A stretch of DNA of 64,000 bases from NCBI GenBank assembly GCA_017417585.1, contig JAFPYX010000026.1:1-64000 (forward strand), in the 5' to 3' direction. The first letter of the stretch is position 1; the number at the start of each line of letters is the position of its first letter. Below are positions 1 to 9,443 of this stretch, piece by piece. The notes under the pieces were generated by a model. The model was not told the DNA's origin, searched no databases, and worked only from the letters and a program-made list of their open reading frames with translations. The position numbers and the translations under genes are program-made. The DNA comes from Victivallales bacterium. Lineage in GTDB: Bacteria; Verrucomicrobiota; Lentisphaeria; Oligosphaerales; Oligosphaeraceae.

Positions 1-1
1 C

Positions 2-355
2 ATCGAGGATGTCCTTAATTCCAGCGAGGATTTGCAGGGGACCCTCCTGATGCTGGAGAACGAGGGCAGCCTGAAGGACAACGCCAACCTCACGGTCACC
101 CGCGCCAACCTGCTCCGGCTTGCCGCCGATATCGCCGCCCGCAAGAAGGAGCTGGCGCAGAAATCCGGGGAGGTCGATTTGAATGCCCCCGCATTCATGC
201 TCTTCCAGAAGCTATGCTTCGAGCGGCTCACCGAGGCAATGGAGAGTCTCAAGATCGACCAGGAGACCCGCAACCTCCTGCTCTCCGACTGGGGCGGTCG
301 GATGAAGGATTGGGACAAGGATTTGCGGCGGATGCTCAAGGAGTTGGACGAGTAG
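2..355 (+). CDS. Gene upstream of terminase, possible small terminase subunit (5' end outside window)
   Basis: The reading frame is open from base 2, so the true start lies to the left; an internal TTG at 32 is only a fallback start. The visible 117 residues are mostly charged helix and end in a Trp/Asp/Lys-rich segment (LLSDWGGRMKDWDKDLRRM). I recognise no family from the sequence. The position, 19 bases upstream of the large terminase gene and on the same strand, is where small terminase subunits usually lie. That is the only basis for the suggested role. Confidence 0.5.
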   Translation: MEDVLNSSEDLQGTLLMLENEGSLKDNANLTVTRANLLRLAADIAARKKELAQKSGEVDLNAPAFMLFQKLCFERLTEAMESLKIDQETRNLLLSDWGGRMKDWDKDLRRMLKELDE

Positions 356-374
356 ACTATAGGGAAACCCGCCA

Positions 375-2168
375 ATGCCAATGCAGAAAGTCAACACCTC
401 CTACCTATCCAAGATGGTGGGGGAGTATCGCTCGAAGCTGACGACGGATACGGCGATTGCCGATATTGTCACCTTTGCCGAGGCCAACTGGGGGCTTGGC
501 ATGACCCTATTCCCCGTCCAGCGCTTCATCCTGAAATGCTTCTACGGCCTCCCGCTGGAGGATATCGATAAGACCATCGATTTGCCCGATTTGACCAACG
601 AGCGCATCATCGGGCATTTCACCGAACGGGAATTCTTCGACTATCTGGTGGCCAACCGCCGGGTGAACCGCCAGGACTACACGGCCGGGGAGGTGCAGAA
701 CGACCTGCTGCTATGCTGCGGACGCCGTGCCTCCAAAAGCAATATCATCGCCATTGTCTGCGCCTACGAGCTGCATCGGATGATCAAGTATGAGAACCCC
801 CAGGCGTACTACGGCTTCCCCAGCGGCTCCGAAATCGACATCACCACGGTGGCCGCCAGCGACGGCCAGGCCGCGACCGTGTTCAACATGATCAAGAACC
901 GCATCCTCGATTGCCCGTTCTTCAACGGACGGCTGGATGCCGATACCCAGACCTACCTGTCCCTCCGCACCGACGACGACATGAAGATGGACCGGGGCGG
1001 CTCGGTCCGGGTGTACTGCGCGGGGGCGGGTTCGGCCGCCCTGCGCGGCAAGAACAACCTGATTGTGGTCGCGGACGAGGCGGCCTTCTTCGATAACATG
1101 GGCAAGGCGAGCCTGCTCGAGGCGTGGAACGCCCTGACCCCATCGACGCGCACCTTCATCCCCGTCGGCAAGACCCGCGGCGAGGGCAAGCGGGTGATGC
1201 TTTCCAGCCCGCTTGCCAAAAGCGGGATGTTCTGGGACAAGTACTGCGAGGCCTTCGATTTGCCGGAGGGGACGCTGATGTTCCAGATGTACACCACCAT
1301 GATCAACCCCCGGCTCGACCCCGCCGACCTGAAGAAGGAGCTCCGGCGCGACCGCACCCATTTCATGTGCGAATACGGCGGGGAGTTCTCCGATACGGTC
1401 TCCGCCTGGGCGGATGCGGATGCCCTGGCCGGCAGCGTGGACAAGCGGCGCCGGCTGAACCTCCCCAAGGGCGACCCCGGGATTAACTACTACATGGGGG
1501 TCGATTTCGGGGGGAAGAACGACGGGGCCGCAATCGCCATCGTCCACCGCGAGGACGAGCTCATTGTTTTGGACTACGCCGATGTCTTCTTCGCCGCCGG
1601 CAGCGACGCCTGGGAGGGCATCGCCCCGTACTATGCCGAGGCAAACCGGCTTTTCGCGGAGGAGGAGATAATCCCGATGAACGGCTTCGCCGACGAAATC
1701 CAGCGGCTTTGCGACAAGTTCAACGTGGTCGAGGGATGGTTCGACATGTTCAACGGCTACGGGCTTCTGGAACTCCTGAAGGACCGGGGGTTGGACAAGT
1801 TCACCGCCAAGAACGTCACCGGGGGGTTCAACACCCAGGTGTTCCAGGCCGCCAAGAGCCTCCTCGGCACGGGCCTTCTGAAGCTCTTCGACCACCCCGT
1901 GCTGATTCCGGAGCTGGCGGGGCTGGAGGAGCGCCGGGAGGGGACCCGGCTGACGGTGGAGGCTCCCCAGCGCACCGGCTACCACGACGATATATCGGAT
2001 GCCTTCGTCCGCGCCGTATGGGCGGCCTACAACGCCCGCAAATCCGCCTTCAAGCGGGTGACAATCGGCATTGGCGGCCACGGGGGGACCGGCTCCTACA
2101 ACGCCTTCCGCCTCGACCGCTTCCGTCGGCACGGCGGCGACCAGCGGTTCCCCCTCCGTCCCATATAG
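375..2168 (+). CDS. Phage terminase large subunit (ATPase-nuclease)
   Basis: This is the DNA-packaging motor protein, which cuts concatemeric phage DNA and pumps it into the prohead. The 597 residues show a variant Walker A (CGRRASKS, about 115-122), a Walker B (LIVVADE, 229-235) and a coupling motif (VMLSSP, 274-279). The RNase H-like nuclease follows, with acidic residues at D377 (YMGVDFGG) and at D538, D539 and D542 (YHDDISDAF). The length is normal for the family. ATG 375 is followed by another ATG at 381, and either could be the start; the ribosome site is weak. The portal gene lies two genes downstream, the usual packaging order. Confidence 0.93.
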   Translation: MPMQKVNTSYLSKMVGEYRSKLTTDTAIADIVTFAEANWGLGMTLFPVQRFILKCFYGLPLEDIDKTIDLPDLTNERIIGHFTEREFFDYLVANRRVNRQDYTAGEVQNDLLLCCGRRASKSNIIAIVCAYELHRMIKYENPQAYYGFPSGSEIDITTVAASDGQAATVFNMIKNRILDCPFFNGRLDADTQTYLSLRTDDDMKMDRGGSVRVYCAGAGSAALRGKNNLIVVADEAAFFDNMGKASLLEAWNALTPSTRTFIPVGKTRGEGKRVMLSSPLAKSGMFWDKYCEAFDLPEGTLMFQMYTTMINPRLDPADLKKELRRDRTHFMCEYGGEFSDTVSAWADADALAGSVDKRRRLNLPKGDPGINYYMGVDFGGKNDGAAIAIVHREDELIVLDYADVFFAAGSDAWEGIAPYYAEANRLFAEEEIIPMNGFADEIQRLCDKFNVVEGWFDMFNGYGLLELLKDRGLDKFTAKNVTGGFNTQVFQAAKSLLGTGLLKLFDHPVLIPELAGLEERREGTRLTVEAPQRTGYHDDISDAFVRAVWAAYNARKSAFKRVTIGIGGHGGTGSYNAFRLDRFRRHGGDQRFPLRPI

Positions 2169-2231
2169 ATTCGGGAATGGGACAGCCCCCGGCATCCCCC
2201 CGATTCGACACTTTCCCACGCGAGGTTTTTT

Positions 2232-2555
2232 ATGGCAGTAGATGAACTGAATTTCCGTCGGCGGCACGCCGAGTGCCAGCGGTGCTTCGACGAGGCGGCC
2301 GGCGCTCTGCACTCCTGCATGGCCCGGCTCCAGAGGTTCGCCGCCGATTTCAACGGCCGGGAGGACTACGGGGAATACGCCGCCCCGGGGCTGGTCGCCC
2401 GGCTGGGAATGGCGCAGCGTACCCTTGCCGCCGCCGCCAACCAATTGGCGGTCCTGCGTCCCCCGCGCCCGGTTTTCCGTCCCCGGCCGCCTGCCAAGGC
2501 GAAGGCCGCCCCGGCAAAGCCGGCCAAGAAACCCGCCCCCAAAGCAACCAAGTAA
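2232..2555 (+). CDS. Small phage protein with Lys/Ala/Pro-rich tail
   Basis: A 107-residue protein lying between terminase and portal, with GAGG about 8 bases before the ATG. The first 75 residues are helical and contain two Cys (CQRCFDEA). The last 30 residues are almost only Lys, Ala and Pro, a histone H1-like basic tail that could bind nucleic acid. A similar tail ends the 225-residue protein at 19971-20648. I recognise no family. Only 6 bases separate it from the portal gene, so the two are surely co-transcribed. A head-assembly or DNA-binding role is possible but unproven. Confidence 0.75.
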   Translation: MAVDELNFRRRHAECQRCFDEAAGALHSCMARLQRFAADFNGREDYGEYAAPGLVARLGMAQRTLAAAANQLAVLRPPRPVFRPRPPAKAKAAPAKPAKKPAPKATK

Positions 2556-2561
2556 AGATTT

Positions 2562-4592
2562 ATGCCAAGGAACACCAAAGGTAAAGGCGGGGCGAAAGCC
2601 GTGACCACCCGCCGACCCGGCCCCGCCAGCGGCGGGAGCACCGCCCGGACCGCCCCCGCCGACCCGGCGCACGCCGCCGCCGCCCGCAAGGCGGCCTTCG
2701 GCGCGTTCACGCCTGGCCTTGGCCGGGGGATGGGTTTTGGCGCGGGAATGTCCCTGGGGACAATCAACACGGCCGCCTACACCAATGCCGGGGGCGGACT
2801 GGGGACCGGGGCGGGGATGCTCAACGACGTCCCGCAATATTTCCAGATAATGAACGAGAACAACGGCGGGATGCTTTATTGGCCCGTCACGCTCAAGGAG
2901 AAATACTCGTGGTACCGGTATTTCGCCACCAAGGACCCGTTTGTCTCGCGGGCGGTGCAGTTCCACACCGACCTGCCGATGAGCAAGCTCATCCTCCGCA
3001 TGCCGAAGATGAAGAACGAGGACAAGCGGCAGAAAATCCTCAAGAAGTTCGAAGGGATGGTCAAGCGGCTCAAACTGTTCGAGCGGCTGCACTCCATCCT
3101 CTACGAGATGAACGTGATTGGCAACTGCTTTATCTACGCCGACTACGACGAGGAGCGCCGGGAATGGGGCCGGCTGGTGATTCTCCCCCCGGAGGAGATA
3201 CTAATCTCCCGCTATCCCATGAGCGACAACGCCCGGGTGCAGTACCGCCCGGAAATCCTCGCGGGGCTGGCGAGCAACTACCGCATCCCCGTGGATTCCG
3301 AGGAGGCGTACCAGGCGTTTGTCGCGGGGCTCCCCCTGACCGAGCGGGGGCTTTTCGCCGATGTATCCTACGAGGTGGCGTGCGCAATCACCCAGAACAA
3401 CGGGGTGCTTGATCTGGATACCGACCCGTTCACGGGCGAGGATGGCAATAAAATCGGCTCCTTCGTCTACCATTTTAGCCTGCAGCGCCACGAGTATTTC
3501 GATCTGGGCGTCAGCCCGCTGGAGTGCGTGCTGACCCCACTTCTGATGAAGGAGCACTACAAATACACCCAACTCTCCCTGGCCAGCCGGAACATGACCC
3601 CGCGCTCGAAGGTGACCGCCCCCGATACCAGCGAGGCGGAACTCGCCAGCCTGCGCGAGCAGATCGACATGTCGATGCTCAACCCGGACTACTCCATAGT
3701 CACCAATTTCGATTGGAACTGGGAGCTGATTGGCGCGGAGAACCGCCTGATCGATCTGGCCCGCGAATACGAGACCATCGAGAACCAACTCTTCGCAGGG
3801 CTTGGGGTGACCCGCGAAATCCTGACCGGCGAGGGGATGTATTCGGGGTCCAAGATTTCCGTGGAGCTGCTCAACACCCGCTACCTGTTCATGCGGGATA
3901 TGCTTACCCATTACGTGGAGGAGAGCCTGTTCCTGCCCATTGCCGAGGAGAACGGCTTCTACGAGATCGACGAATGGGGCAACAAGAACTACTTCTACCC
4001 GAAACTATCCTTCACCCGGCTGTCAATCCGCGACAATTCCGAGGTCTTCGATTCCCTCTTCCAACTCTACCAGAAGGGGTCGCTGCCAATCGACGTCATC
4101 CTGGAGCTCTTCAACCTGGATTCCGACGAAATCCACGAGAAGCTCAAGCAGGATATGTTCACGGTCAAGGATTCCACCTACAACGACATGGTGCGCTCCG
4201 TTTACGGCGAGGTCGCCGGCAAGGTGGTGGAGGAGACCAATCTGGCCGACCAGATCATCGCCTACCTGCGCGGCCCGGACGGGAAGCCCCTTGCCAAGAA
4301 GGCCCCGGAGGGCGAGGAGGGCGGCAATGCGGGCGGTCCCGACGGGGGAATGGGCGGTATGCCGTTCCCGCCCGCCGGCAACGGGGAAGCCCCGCCCGCG
4401 CCCGACAATGGCGGCGATACGCCCGCTGGGGATGCATCCTCTTCCGGGGATGCCGGCGGCGATGCCACGATGGACTATCTCGACCAGTTGATTTCGGATG
4501 CCCAGAAGGAGGAGGCGGCAGGGGATAAGACCGCCGCCCCGGAATCCCCATCTGCCCCGGAAGGCGGGGAGCTTGTGGGAGAGCTTCTGTAA
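2562..4592 (+). CDS. Phage portal protein
   Basis: Portal proteins form the ring at the capsid vertex through which DNA enters and to which the tail attaches. This 676-residue protein has the typical portal core: a region reading WYRYFATKDPFVSRAV, an IGNCFIYADYDEE strand pair, LPPEEILISRYP, and the long crown/stem helices around residues 380-560. Residues 1-80 are Gly/Ala-rich. The last 110 residues (from about 565) are a low-complexity Gly/Pro/Glu/Asp tail that ends in an acidic segment. The gene follows the terminase module and lies 15 bases before the next structural gene. Confidence 0.85.
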   Translation: MPRNTKGKGGAKAVTTRRPGPASGGSTARTAPADPAHAAAARKAAFGAFTPGLGRGMGFGAGMSLGTINTAAYTNAGGGLGTGAGMLNDVPQYFQIMNENNGGMLYWPVTLKEKYSWYRYFATKDPFVSRAVQFHTDLPMSKLILRMPKMKNEDKRQKILKKFEGMVKRLKLFERLHSILYEMNVIGNCFIYADYDEERREWGRLVILPPEEILISRYPMSDNARVQYRPEILAGLASNYRIPVDSEEAYQAFVAGLPLTERGLFADVSYEVACAITQNNGVLDLDTDPFTGEDGNKIGSFVYHFSLQRHEYFDLGVSPLECVLTPLLMKEHYKYTQLSLASRNMTPRSKVTAPDTSEAELASLREQIDMSMLNPDYSIVTNFDWNWELIGAENRLIDLAREYETIENQLFAGLGVTREILTGEGMYSGSKISVELLNTRYLFMRDMLTHYVEESLFLPIAEENGFYEIDEWGNKNYFYPKLSFTRLSIRDNSEVFDSLFQLYQKGSLPIDVILELFNLDSDEIHEKLKQDMFTVKDSTYNDMVRSVYGEVAGKVVEETNLADQIIAYLRGPDGKPLAKKAPEGEEGGNAGGPDGGMGGMPFPPAGNGEAPPAPDNGGDTPAGDASSSGDAGGDATMDYLDQLISDAQKEEAAGDKTAAPESPSAPEGGELVGELL

Positions 4593-4607
4593 GGAGGCGG
4601 AAAACCA

Positions 4608-7538
4608 ATGGCAAGTTCCAAATCCAACCACTGGGATAATGATGACCCCCGTCCGCTATATGTGACGGACGGCGATTTGCTTACGCCGGAAAACCGCAAC
4701 GGGACGGAATATGCCTTCCAGTTCATCGACCCCAACAACGTCGAGTTCATGCAGTTCCCGGAGGGGTTCAACCCCAACGATGTGAATGCGGTGCTTTCCT
4801 TCTTCCCCAAGAACGCCAGCCAGGTGATATGCTTCTCGCTCCTGGAGGATTGCCTCCGTTTTTCCCCCGCCGCGGGGACGGGCGGGCAAAGCGGGACGCC
4901 GCCGGTCCCGACGCTTTATGATGTGGACAACACGCCCATCACCCACGACCCGCAAATGCTCAAGCAGGCCAGCGGCTTCAAATCCTCCCGCGGGACAATC
5001 CTCCCGCAGTTGATTTGTCCGTGGGACAAGGGGTGGAACTATCTTGGCGAGAAACCAAACCCGAATCAATCGCAGACTCCATCCCCGCCCGAGAATGGCA
5101 AATTCAAGTGGATGCCCCAGAAGGCAATGGCATCCAGCGAGGCCGGCTACGGGACAATGCAGTACGATTCCGGGACGGGGGCGAAGATGGCCCCGCTTTC
5201 GGACCGCTTTTCCAACCCGTCGATTGCAAAATCGGGGGCATCGATGATAACCATCCCCGGTATCGACACCACGAAATTCCCGCCGGACACCGATTTCCAT
5301 CTCATATTCGATTGCAACTTTGCCTATCTTGGGGCGGTCGGCATTCTCGCGGATATCGTCGCAGAGCAGGAGCCGCAGGAGCCGGAGGAGGAAGAAGATG
5401 ACCCGCAGAACCCCCCGGCCGAGGAGAATAAACCCCGGGAGCCTGCCCCGCCAAAGGTCGAGGTCTTCTTCTACAACCCGCCAAGTGCCAATCCAAATGG
5501 GGCTGATTATGTACATCTCACCTTCCCCCGCAACGGGAATGTATCCGTCCAGCTCAATTCCGCATCGCCCGCAACGGGGATGCTCGACTACCCGGAGAAC
5601 TGCCTCAAGACCCCGCATGCCACGGGGATGATTGGCGAGAAATCGATTAGTTTCCTCTATCCCCAGCTCAACTGCATGTCGCTGACCGGGGGCATTGCCA
5701 CCAATCCCGAGCAGAAGACCACCGCCATAAGCGGCCTGAAGGACGCCGATTTGAATATGGAGGAAATCTGCACGCCAAAGGTTGCGGATTTCCCGCAGCG
5801 TTTCCGCGAGGGGTTTGCGGATGCAAAGGCCATCGTGGTCGGCCGGCCCGGCGACTATCCGACTTTTGGCAGTTGCTGCCGGGTGGTGTTCACCAATTGC
5901 TGGGGGAATTTCGGGATCGCCCCAATGCGGTTCAGCCCCCGCCTCAATTTCTCCCTGTTCTACTGGCGGTCGGGGGAGAAGGCGGTAATGGGCGGGATTG
6001 GAATAGAGACGCAGGGGTCGCGTGCGGGCAGCGCCCCGCAGGTCCAGGAGATGTTCACGCTTGCAATCGGCGGGGATACAAAGAATTACAAGGGATACAA
6101 TGCAATCTGGACCCCCCAGGCGTTGTTCTACGATTCGGAGAACGACCGCACCCTAATGCGGGTGGATTTCTCGCTTGTGTACGGCAGCGGCAATCTCCTA
6201 TCCTGCAATCCAATTGAGGTGTTCGGGATAATCTGCATCCGCTACCGTTCCGGGAAACTCAACAATACCCGGGCCAGCGATGGCAACTTTGCAAATGGAT
6301 TCCAGTCGAATCTTGATAATGTGAAACTCCCGGAATACATTTCCGGCGGGAAAAATCTGGTCAGCGGGAAGGAGTGGATGAACTATATCACCCAGGTGAA
6401 CGTCACCCACAACTTCAACGGCTCTAGCGGCCAGATTACCCTGGACAAGCAGATGATGATGGATATTGCCAAAATACCCAACCAATCCATTGGGGCGGTC
6501 ACGCTGGTGGCCAAGAACGGCTTTTTCCGGGAAGATGGCACCACCCGCGCCGGCGGAACATACAAATACGACAAGCCCTTGCACTATCCCAATCTCCCGT
6601 GGGGGCAGTTCTTCCGCGGCTATGTCACCGAGGTTGATACTGACGCAGCCGACGGAAGCGGCTCGATCACCCTGACCCTGGCGGGAATCAACCGCAAGTT
6701 GGACGATATGGTCTGGGTCAACGCCCCCTATTGGGATGGCGACAAGGCGTTCCGGCGGGTGCTGGATTACATTGTATCCTACACGGGCTGCGATTTGCGC
6801 TATGTGGATGCCTTCTCCAGCGGGACGAAGTCCCGCGAGGGGGCAATCTCCGAGCGCGATGATTTCATTCTGCCGCACGGGCCATCCTGGGAATCCCCGG
6901 GGATGCACTTCTCCCTTGGGACCAAATGTCTGGAATCACTGGATACGCTGGCGGATGCCGTCAACCACAAGTTTGTAATCCAGCCGGACGGCCGGGGGTA
7001 TTTCTATGGCCTTGGCAATGGAGGCATTCCAGTGTGGGTTACAAGAGGCCCGGTGGTAATGGAGTTCAACGAAGCGGAGCTGGAGCGATTCGATATCCAG
7101 CCAAACATTGAGCAGCGCTACAACAGCCTCCTGACCATCGGGGCGGTTGGCGATTGGAAGAAGAAGGAGGACGGCTCCGCCCCGGTGGCGGACATCCCCG
7201 ACCGCCCGGTCGCCTTCTATACCGAATTTGATCTGGAGAAGGATAATTTCCCGTGGCAGCGGCTGATGGTCCGCCGCCTGCCGGGAGTGCTCACCCAGCA
7301 TGAAATCCGGAACGAGCATAAAATAACAAAGGCCCGGGCAAACGCCGAGTACCATAGCGGGACGGCCACCATCCCCGGCTTCCACGGTCTCTACCTCTAC
7401 GATAAAATCCGCATCAAGGGGGCGGCCGGCGGGACCAGGGGGCGGGTTTTCTTCATCACCCAGATTCAGCACACCCTCACCATGTCGACCAAGGAGTGGA
7501 AGACCACGCTTTCCCTCCAGCGGGTCGACCTCGATTAG
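4608..7538 (+). CDS. Large virion protein with tail-hub-like C-terminal region
   Basis: A 976-residue protein preceded by AAGGAGG. The N-terminal 600 residues match nothing I know; they contain an acidic Pro-rich linker near residues 260-292. From about residue 610 the protein reads like the beta-barrel and alpha/beta part of phage tail hub or late-control-D proteins: an inserted-barrel stretch (GAVTLVAKNGFF), RGYVTEVDTDAADGSG, LTLAGINRKLDD, then a domain with a LADAVNHKFVIQPDGRGYF strand-turn. The hub assignment is an inference from fold-like pattern and gene position. Its place directly after the portal, with no capsid gene in between, is unusual. Confidence 0.6.
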   Translation: MASSKSNHWDNDDPRPLYVTDGDLLTPENRNGTEYAFQFIDPNNVEFMQFPEGFNPNDVNAVLSFFPKNASQVICFSLLEDCLRFSPAAGTGGQSGTPPVPTLYDVDNTPITHDPQMLKQASGFKSSRGTILPQLICPWDKGWNYLGEKPNPNQSQTPSPPENGKFKWMPQKAMASSEAGYGTMQYDSGTGAKMAPLSDRFSNPSIAKSGASMITIPGIDTTKFPPDTDFHLIFDCNFAYLGAVGILADIVAEQEPQEPEEEEDDPQNPPAEENKPREPAPPKVEVFFYNPPSANPNGADYVHLTFPRNGNVSVQLNSASPATGMLDYPENCLKTPHATGMIGEKSISFLYPQLNCMSLTGGIATNPEQKTTAISGLKDADLNMEEICTPKVADFPQRFREGFADAKAIVVGRPGDYPTFGSCCRVVFTNCWGNFGIAPMRFSPRLNFSLFYWRSGEKAVMGGIGIETQGSRAGSAPQVQEMFTLAIGGDTKNYKGYNAIWTPQALFYDSENDRTLMRVDFSLVYGSGNLLSCNPIEVFGIICIRYRSGKLNNTRASDGNFANGFQSNLDNVKLPEYISGGKNLVSGKEWMNYITQVNVTHNFNGSSGQITLDKQMMMDIAKIPNQSIGAVTLVAKNGFFREDGTTRAGGTYKYDKPLHYPNLPWGQFFRGYVTEVDTDAADGSGSITLTLAGINRKLDDMVWVNAPYWDGDKAFRRVLDYIVSYTGCDLRYVDAFSSGTKSREGAISERDDFILPHGPSWESPGMHFSLGTKCLESLDTLADAVNHKFVIQPDGRGYFYGLGNGGIPVWVTRGPVVMEFNEAELERFDIQPNIEQRYNSLLTIGAVGDWKKKEDGSAPVADIPDRPVAFYTEFDLEKDNFPWQRLMVRRLPGVLTQHEIRNEHKITKARANAEYHSGTATIPGFHGLYLYDKIRIKGAAGGTRGRVFFITQIQHTLTMSTKEWKTTLSLQRVDLD

Positions 7539-7544
7539 CGGACA

Positions 7545-7760
7545 ATGGACAATCGGACTTTCGAGAGCCGGCTCATCCGGCGGGCGGTCGAGGCCGCCCT
7601 TCCCGTGGCGTTCAACGCCGCCATGCACCGGGGGACGTTCCGCGATTCCGCACTGGAACTCCAGGAGCAGAAATACCCCGATGGCATTTTCTGCGGCTTC
7701 ACGGAGCTACGGGTCACGGGCGACGAGACCGCTCCGGGGGATATCGAGCAATGCCTTTAG
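7545..7760 (+). CDS. Small phage protein of unknown function
   Basis: A 71-residue protein starting 6 bases after the large structural gene and ending 26 bases before the next one, so it sits within the same transcript. It has a basic helix at the N-terminus (ESRLIRRAVEAALPVAFNAAMH) and an acidic C-terminus. I recognise no family. The tight spacing and GC-rich codon use like that of its neighbours support it as a real gene. Confidence 0.6.
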   Translation: MDNRTFESRLIRRAVEAALPVAFNAAMHRGTFRDSALELQEQKYPDGIFCGFTELRVTGDETAPGDIEQCL

Positions 7761-7786
7761 GCCATTAACCATACGGAGGATTCACC

Positions 7787-8581
7787 ATGCCATACGGCGG
7801 CAGCACCCGCTTTTTCCATCTCCCCTATATGCGGCGGGGGGACTATATGACCGCGGAGCAGGAGGAGGAGCGCGCCAGAATCATCGACCATCTGCTCTAT
7901 GTCGCCACCTACGGCGCCTCGGCGGCGATGATCGAGGACCCCGCCTTCACGCTATCCGACGGGGGGACCCGCTGGCGGCTCACCCTATCCCCGGCGGGCG
8001 GGGAGTTCACCTTTCTGGCAATTGCCAACTACCGCCTTGCCTACCGGGAGGGCGAGGTGTCCCTTGATCTGCCCCACGGGTCGTTCTACTACATCTACAT
8101 AACCTACGGCGCGGGGATGGAGACCGACCCCACCCGGTGCGGGCTGGAGGTGCGTACCGAGCCGCTGGATGCCGTTGGGCATGTGCTGCTTTGCACGGTT
8201 GATGCCCGGAACACCCCGGCCGTGCTGGATGACATGCCGGAGGACAAACCCTATCTGGTGAACCTCGCCTCGCATTCCGGCGATGCGCTCAACCCCCACG
8301 GGACGCTCCTGACCCAGAACGCCCTCCGGGTGGTCAACTGGCTGACGGTGAAGGGACGGCGGATTCGCCCGGTCATATACGAGACGCTGGATTCCCCCGG
8401 CGCGGGGGCGACCGCCTATGTCGTCCCCCCGGAGGGGTTCACGCCTTTTTTTGCCATTGCCAGTCCGGCGGATGCCTCCGCCGGGGCGTGCGGCTGCGAA
8501 ATCCAATCCGACGGGCGGATAAAAATCACCAACACGGGGGCGGCGCAAATCCCCATAACCGTCCGAATCGAGGAGGCCTAG
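7787..8581 (+). CDS. Probable virion structural protein, tail-fibre-like
   Basis: A 264-residue protein with CGGAGG 9 bases before its ATG. It is rich in predicted beta strands. It has a segment reading LASHSGDALNPHGTLLTQNALRV, a style I associate with phage tail-fibre or baseplate attachment proteins, and a C-terminal beta-sandwich-like stretch (GACGCEIQSDGRIKITNTG). No catalytic motif is seen. It is followed after 3 bases by another structural-type gene. The role is inferred from position and composition. Confidence 0.6.
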   Translation: MPYGGSTRFFHLPYMRRGDYMTAEQEEERARIIDHLLYVATYGASAAMIEDPAFTLSDGGTRWRLTLSPAGGEFTFLAIANYRLAYREGEVSLDLPHGSFYYIYITYGAGMETDPTRCGLEVRTEPLDAVGHVLLCTVDARNTPAVLDDMPEDKPYLVNLASHSGDALNPHGTLLTQNALRVVNWLTVKGRRIRPVIYETLDSPGAGATAYVVPPEGFTPFFAIASPADASAGACGCEIQSDGRIKITNTGAAQIPITVRIEEA

Positions 8582-8584
8582 CCG

Positions 8585-9442
8585 ATGATTCCCGATATTG
8601 GCAAAACCGCCTGCGCGGTCATCGGCCCGGACGACTACACCTATCTGCTGTTCAACCACGCGATGAACAACCCCCTCGAACTATCCTACGAGAATAGCGA
8701 GGGGATACACCGCAAGATGGTGTTCGGGGATGACGAGGCGACCCATTCCTACCGCGCCCTCCACTATCTCCGCCTATCCCCCGCCGGGGGCGTCCCGGGC
8801 ATCCCCCGCCCCGTCCCCTATATAGAGGGGGCCATCGCCGCGGAAGAGGAGGAGACCCCCGAACCAGAACCCCCCGATCCCGAAAACCCGCCCGCAGAGG
8901 GCGGCGGGGAAGGCGGTTCCGGGGGCGGTAGTGGCGGCGGAGGGGAGACCGGGTCGGATTCGCCGCTTGCCCTTCCCCTCTACGAGGTCATCACCCCCCA
9001 GGCGGGCATCCTCCCCGGCCGGCCCGGCTTTGTGCTTTCCTTCTGGACAAACCTATCCGAGGCCGCCAGCGGCCTCTTGGGAATGGACGGCCGCTACCAC
9101 TACGATTCAACGAAGATTCTCCGTTTTGATGCAAACGCCCTCGGCGATGTGGATTTGGATTCCTATAGTTGGAAAATCCTCTGCACGGCGGAGGTCATCT
9201 GGGATAGAATGAAGGTGAATGGGGGAACGCTTGCCATAGCCGACACCAACATGATGCCTATCCCGGTGGTCACCCACATAGAGGTCAATCTGGCGCTAAA
9301 CGGCAATCTCGCCATTGATTTCGGGTCGGGGGAAGGCGGCGGGGGGATGCGCCGTCACAACCACGCCGACAATTCTCGCGGGGGGTTCGCCTACGCCGTG
9401 TGGGCGCCCGGCTGCACCCTGAATCCCGTCAACTGGTACTGA
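8585..9442 (+). CDS. Probable virion protein with Gly-rich linker
   Basis: A 285-residue protein beginning 3 bases after its neighbour ends. The N-terminal 90 residues and a beta-rich C-terminal 150 residues are joined by a linker at about 94-125 made of Glu/Pro then Gly/Ser (GEGGSGGGSGGGG). The last residues contain a His/Asn/Gly-rich end (RRHNHADNSRGGFAYAVW). Two domains on a flexible linker suit a tail or appendage protein, but no family is recognised. Confidence 0.6.
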   Translation: MIPDIGKTACAVIGPDDYTYLLFNHAMNNPLELSYENSEGIHRKMVFGDDEATHSYRALHYLRLSPAGGVPGIPRPVPYIEGAIAAEEEETPEPEPPDPENPPAEGGGEGGSGGGSGGGGETGSDSPLALPLYEVITPQAGILPGRPGFVLSFWTNLSEAASGLLGMDGRYHYDSTKILRFDANALGDVDLDSYSWKILCTAEVIWDRMKVNGGTLAIADTNMMPIPVVTHIEVNLALNGNLAIDFGSGEGGGGMRRHNHADNSRGGFAYAVWAPGCTLNPVNWY

Positions 9443-9443
9443 C

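Noticed and set aside
711-3092. 793-codon minus-strand open frame opposite terminase and portal
   Set aside because: It mirrors two clear genes in high-GC DNA, is Pro/Gly/His-rich without motifs, and has no ribosome site.
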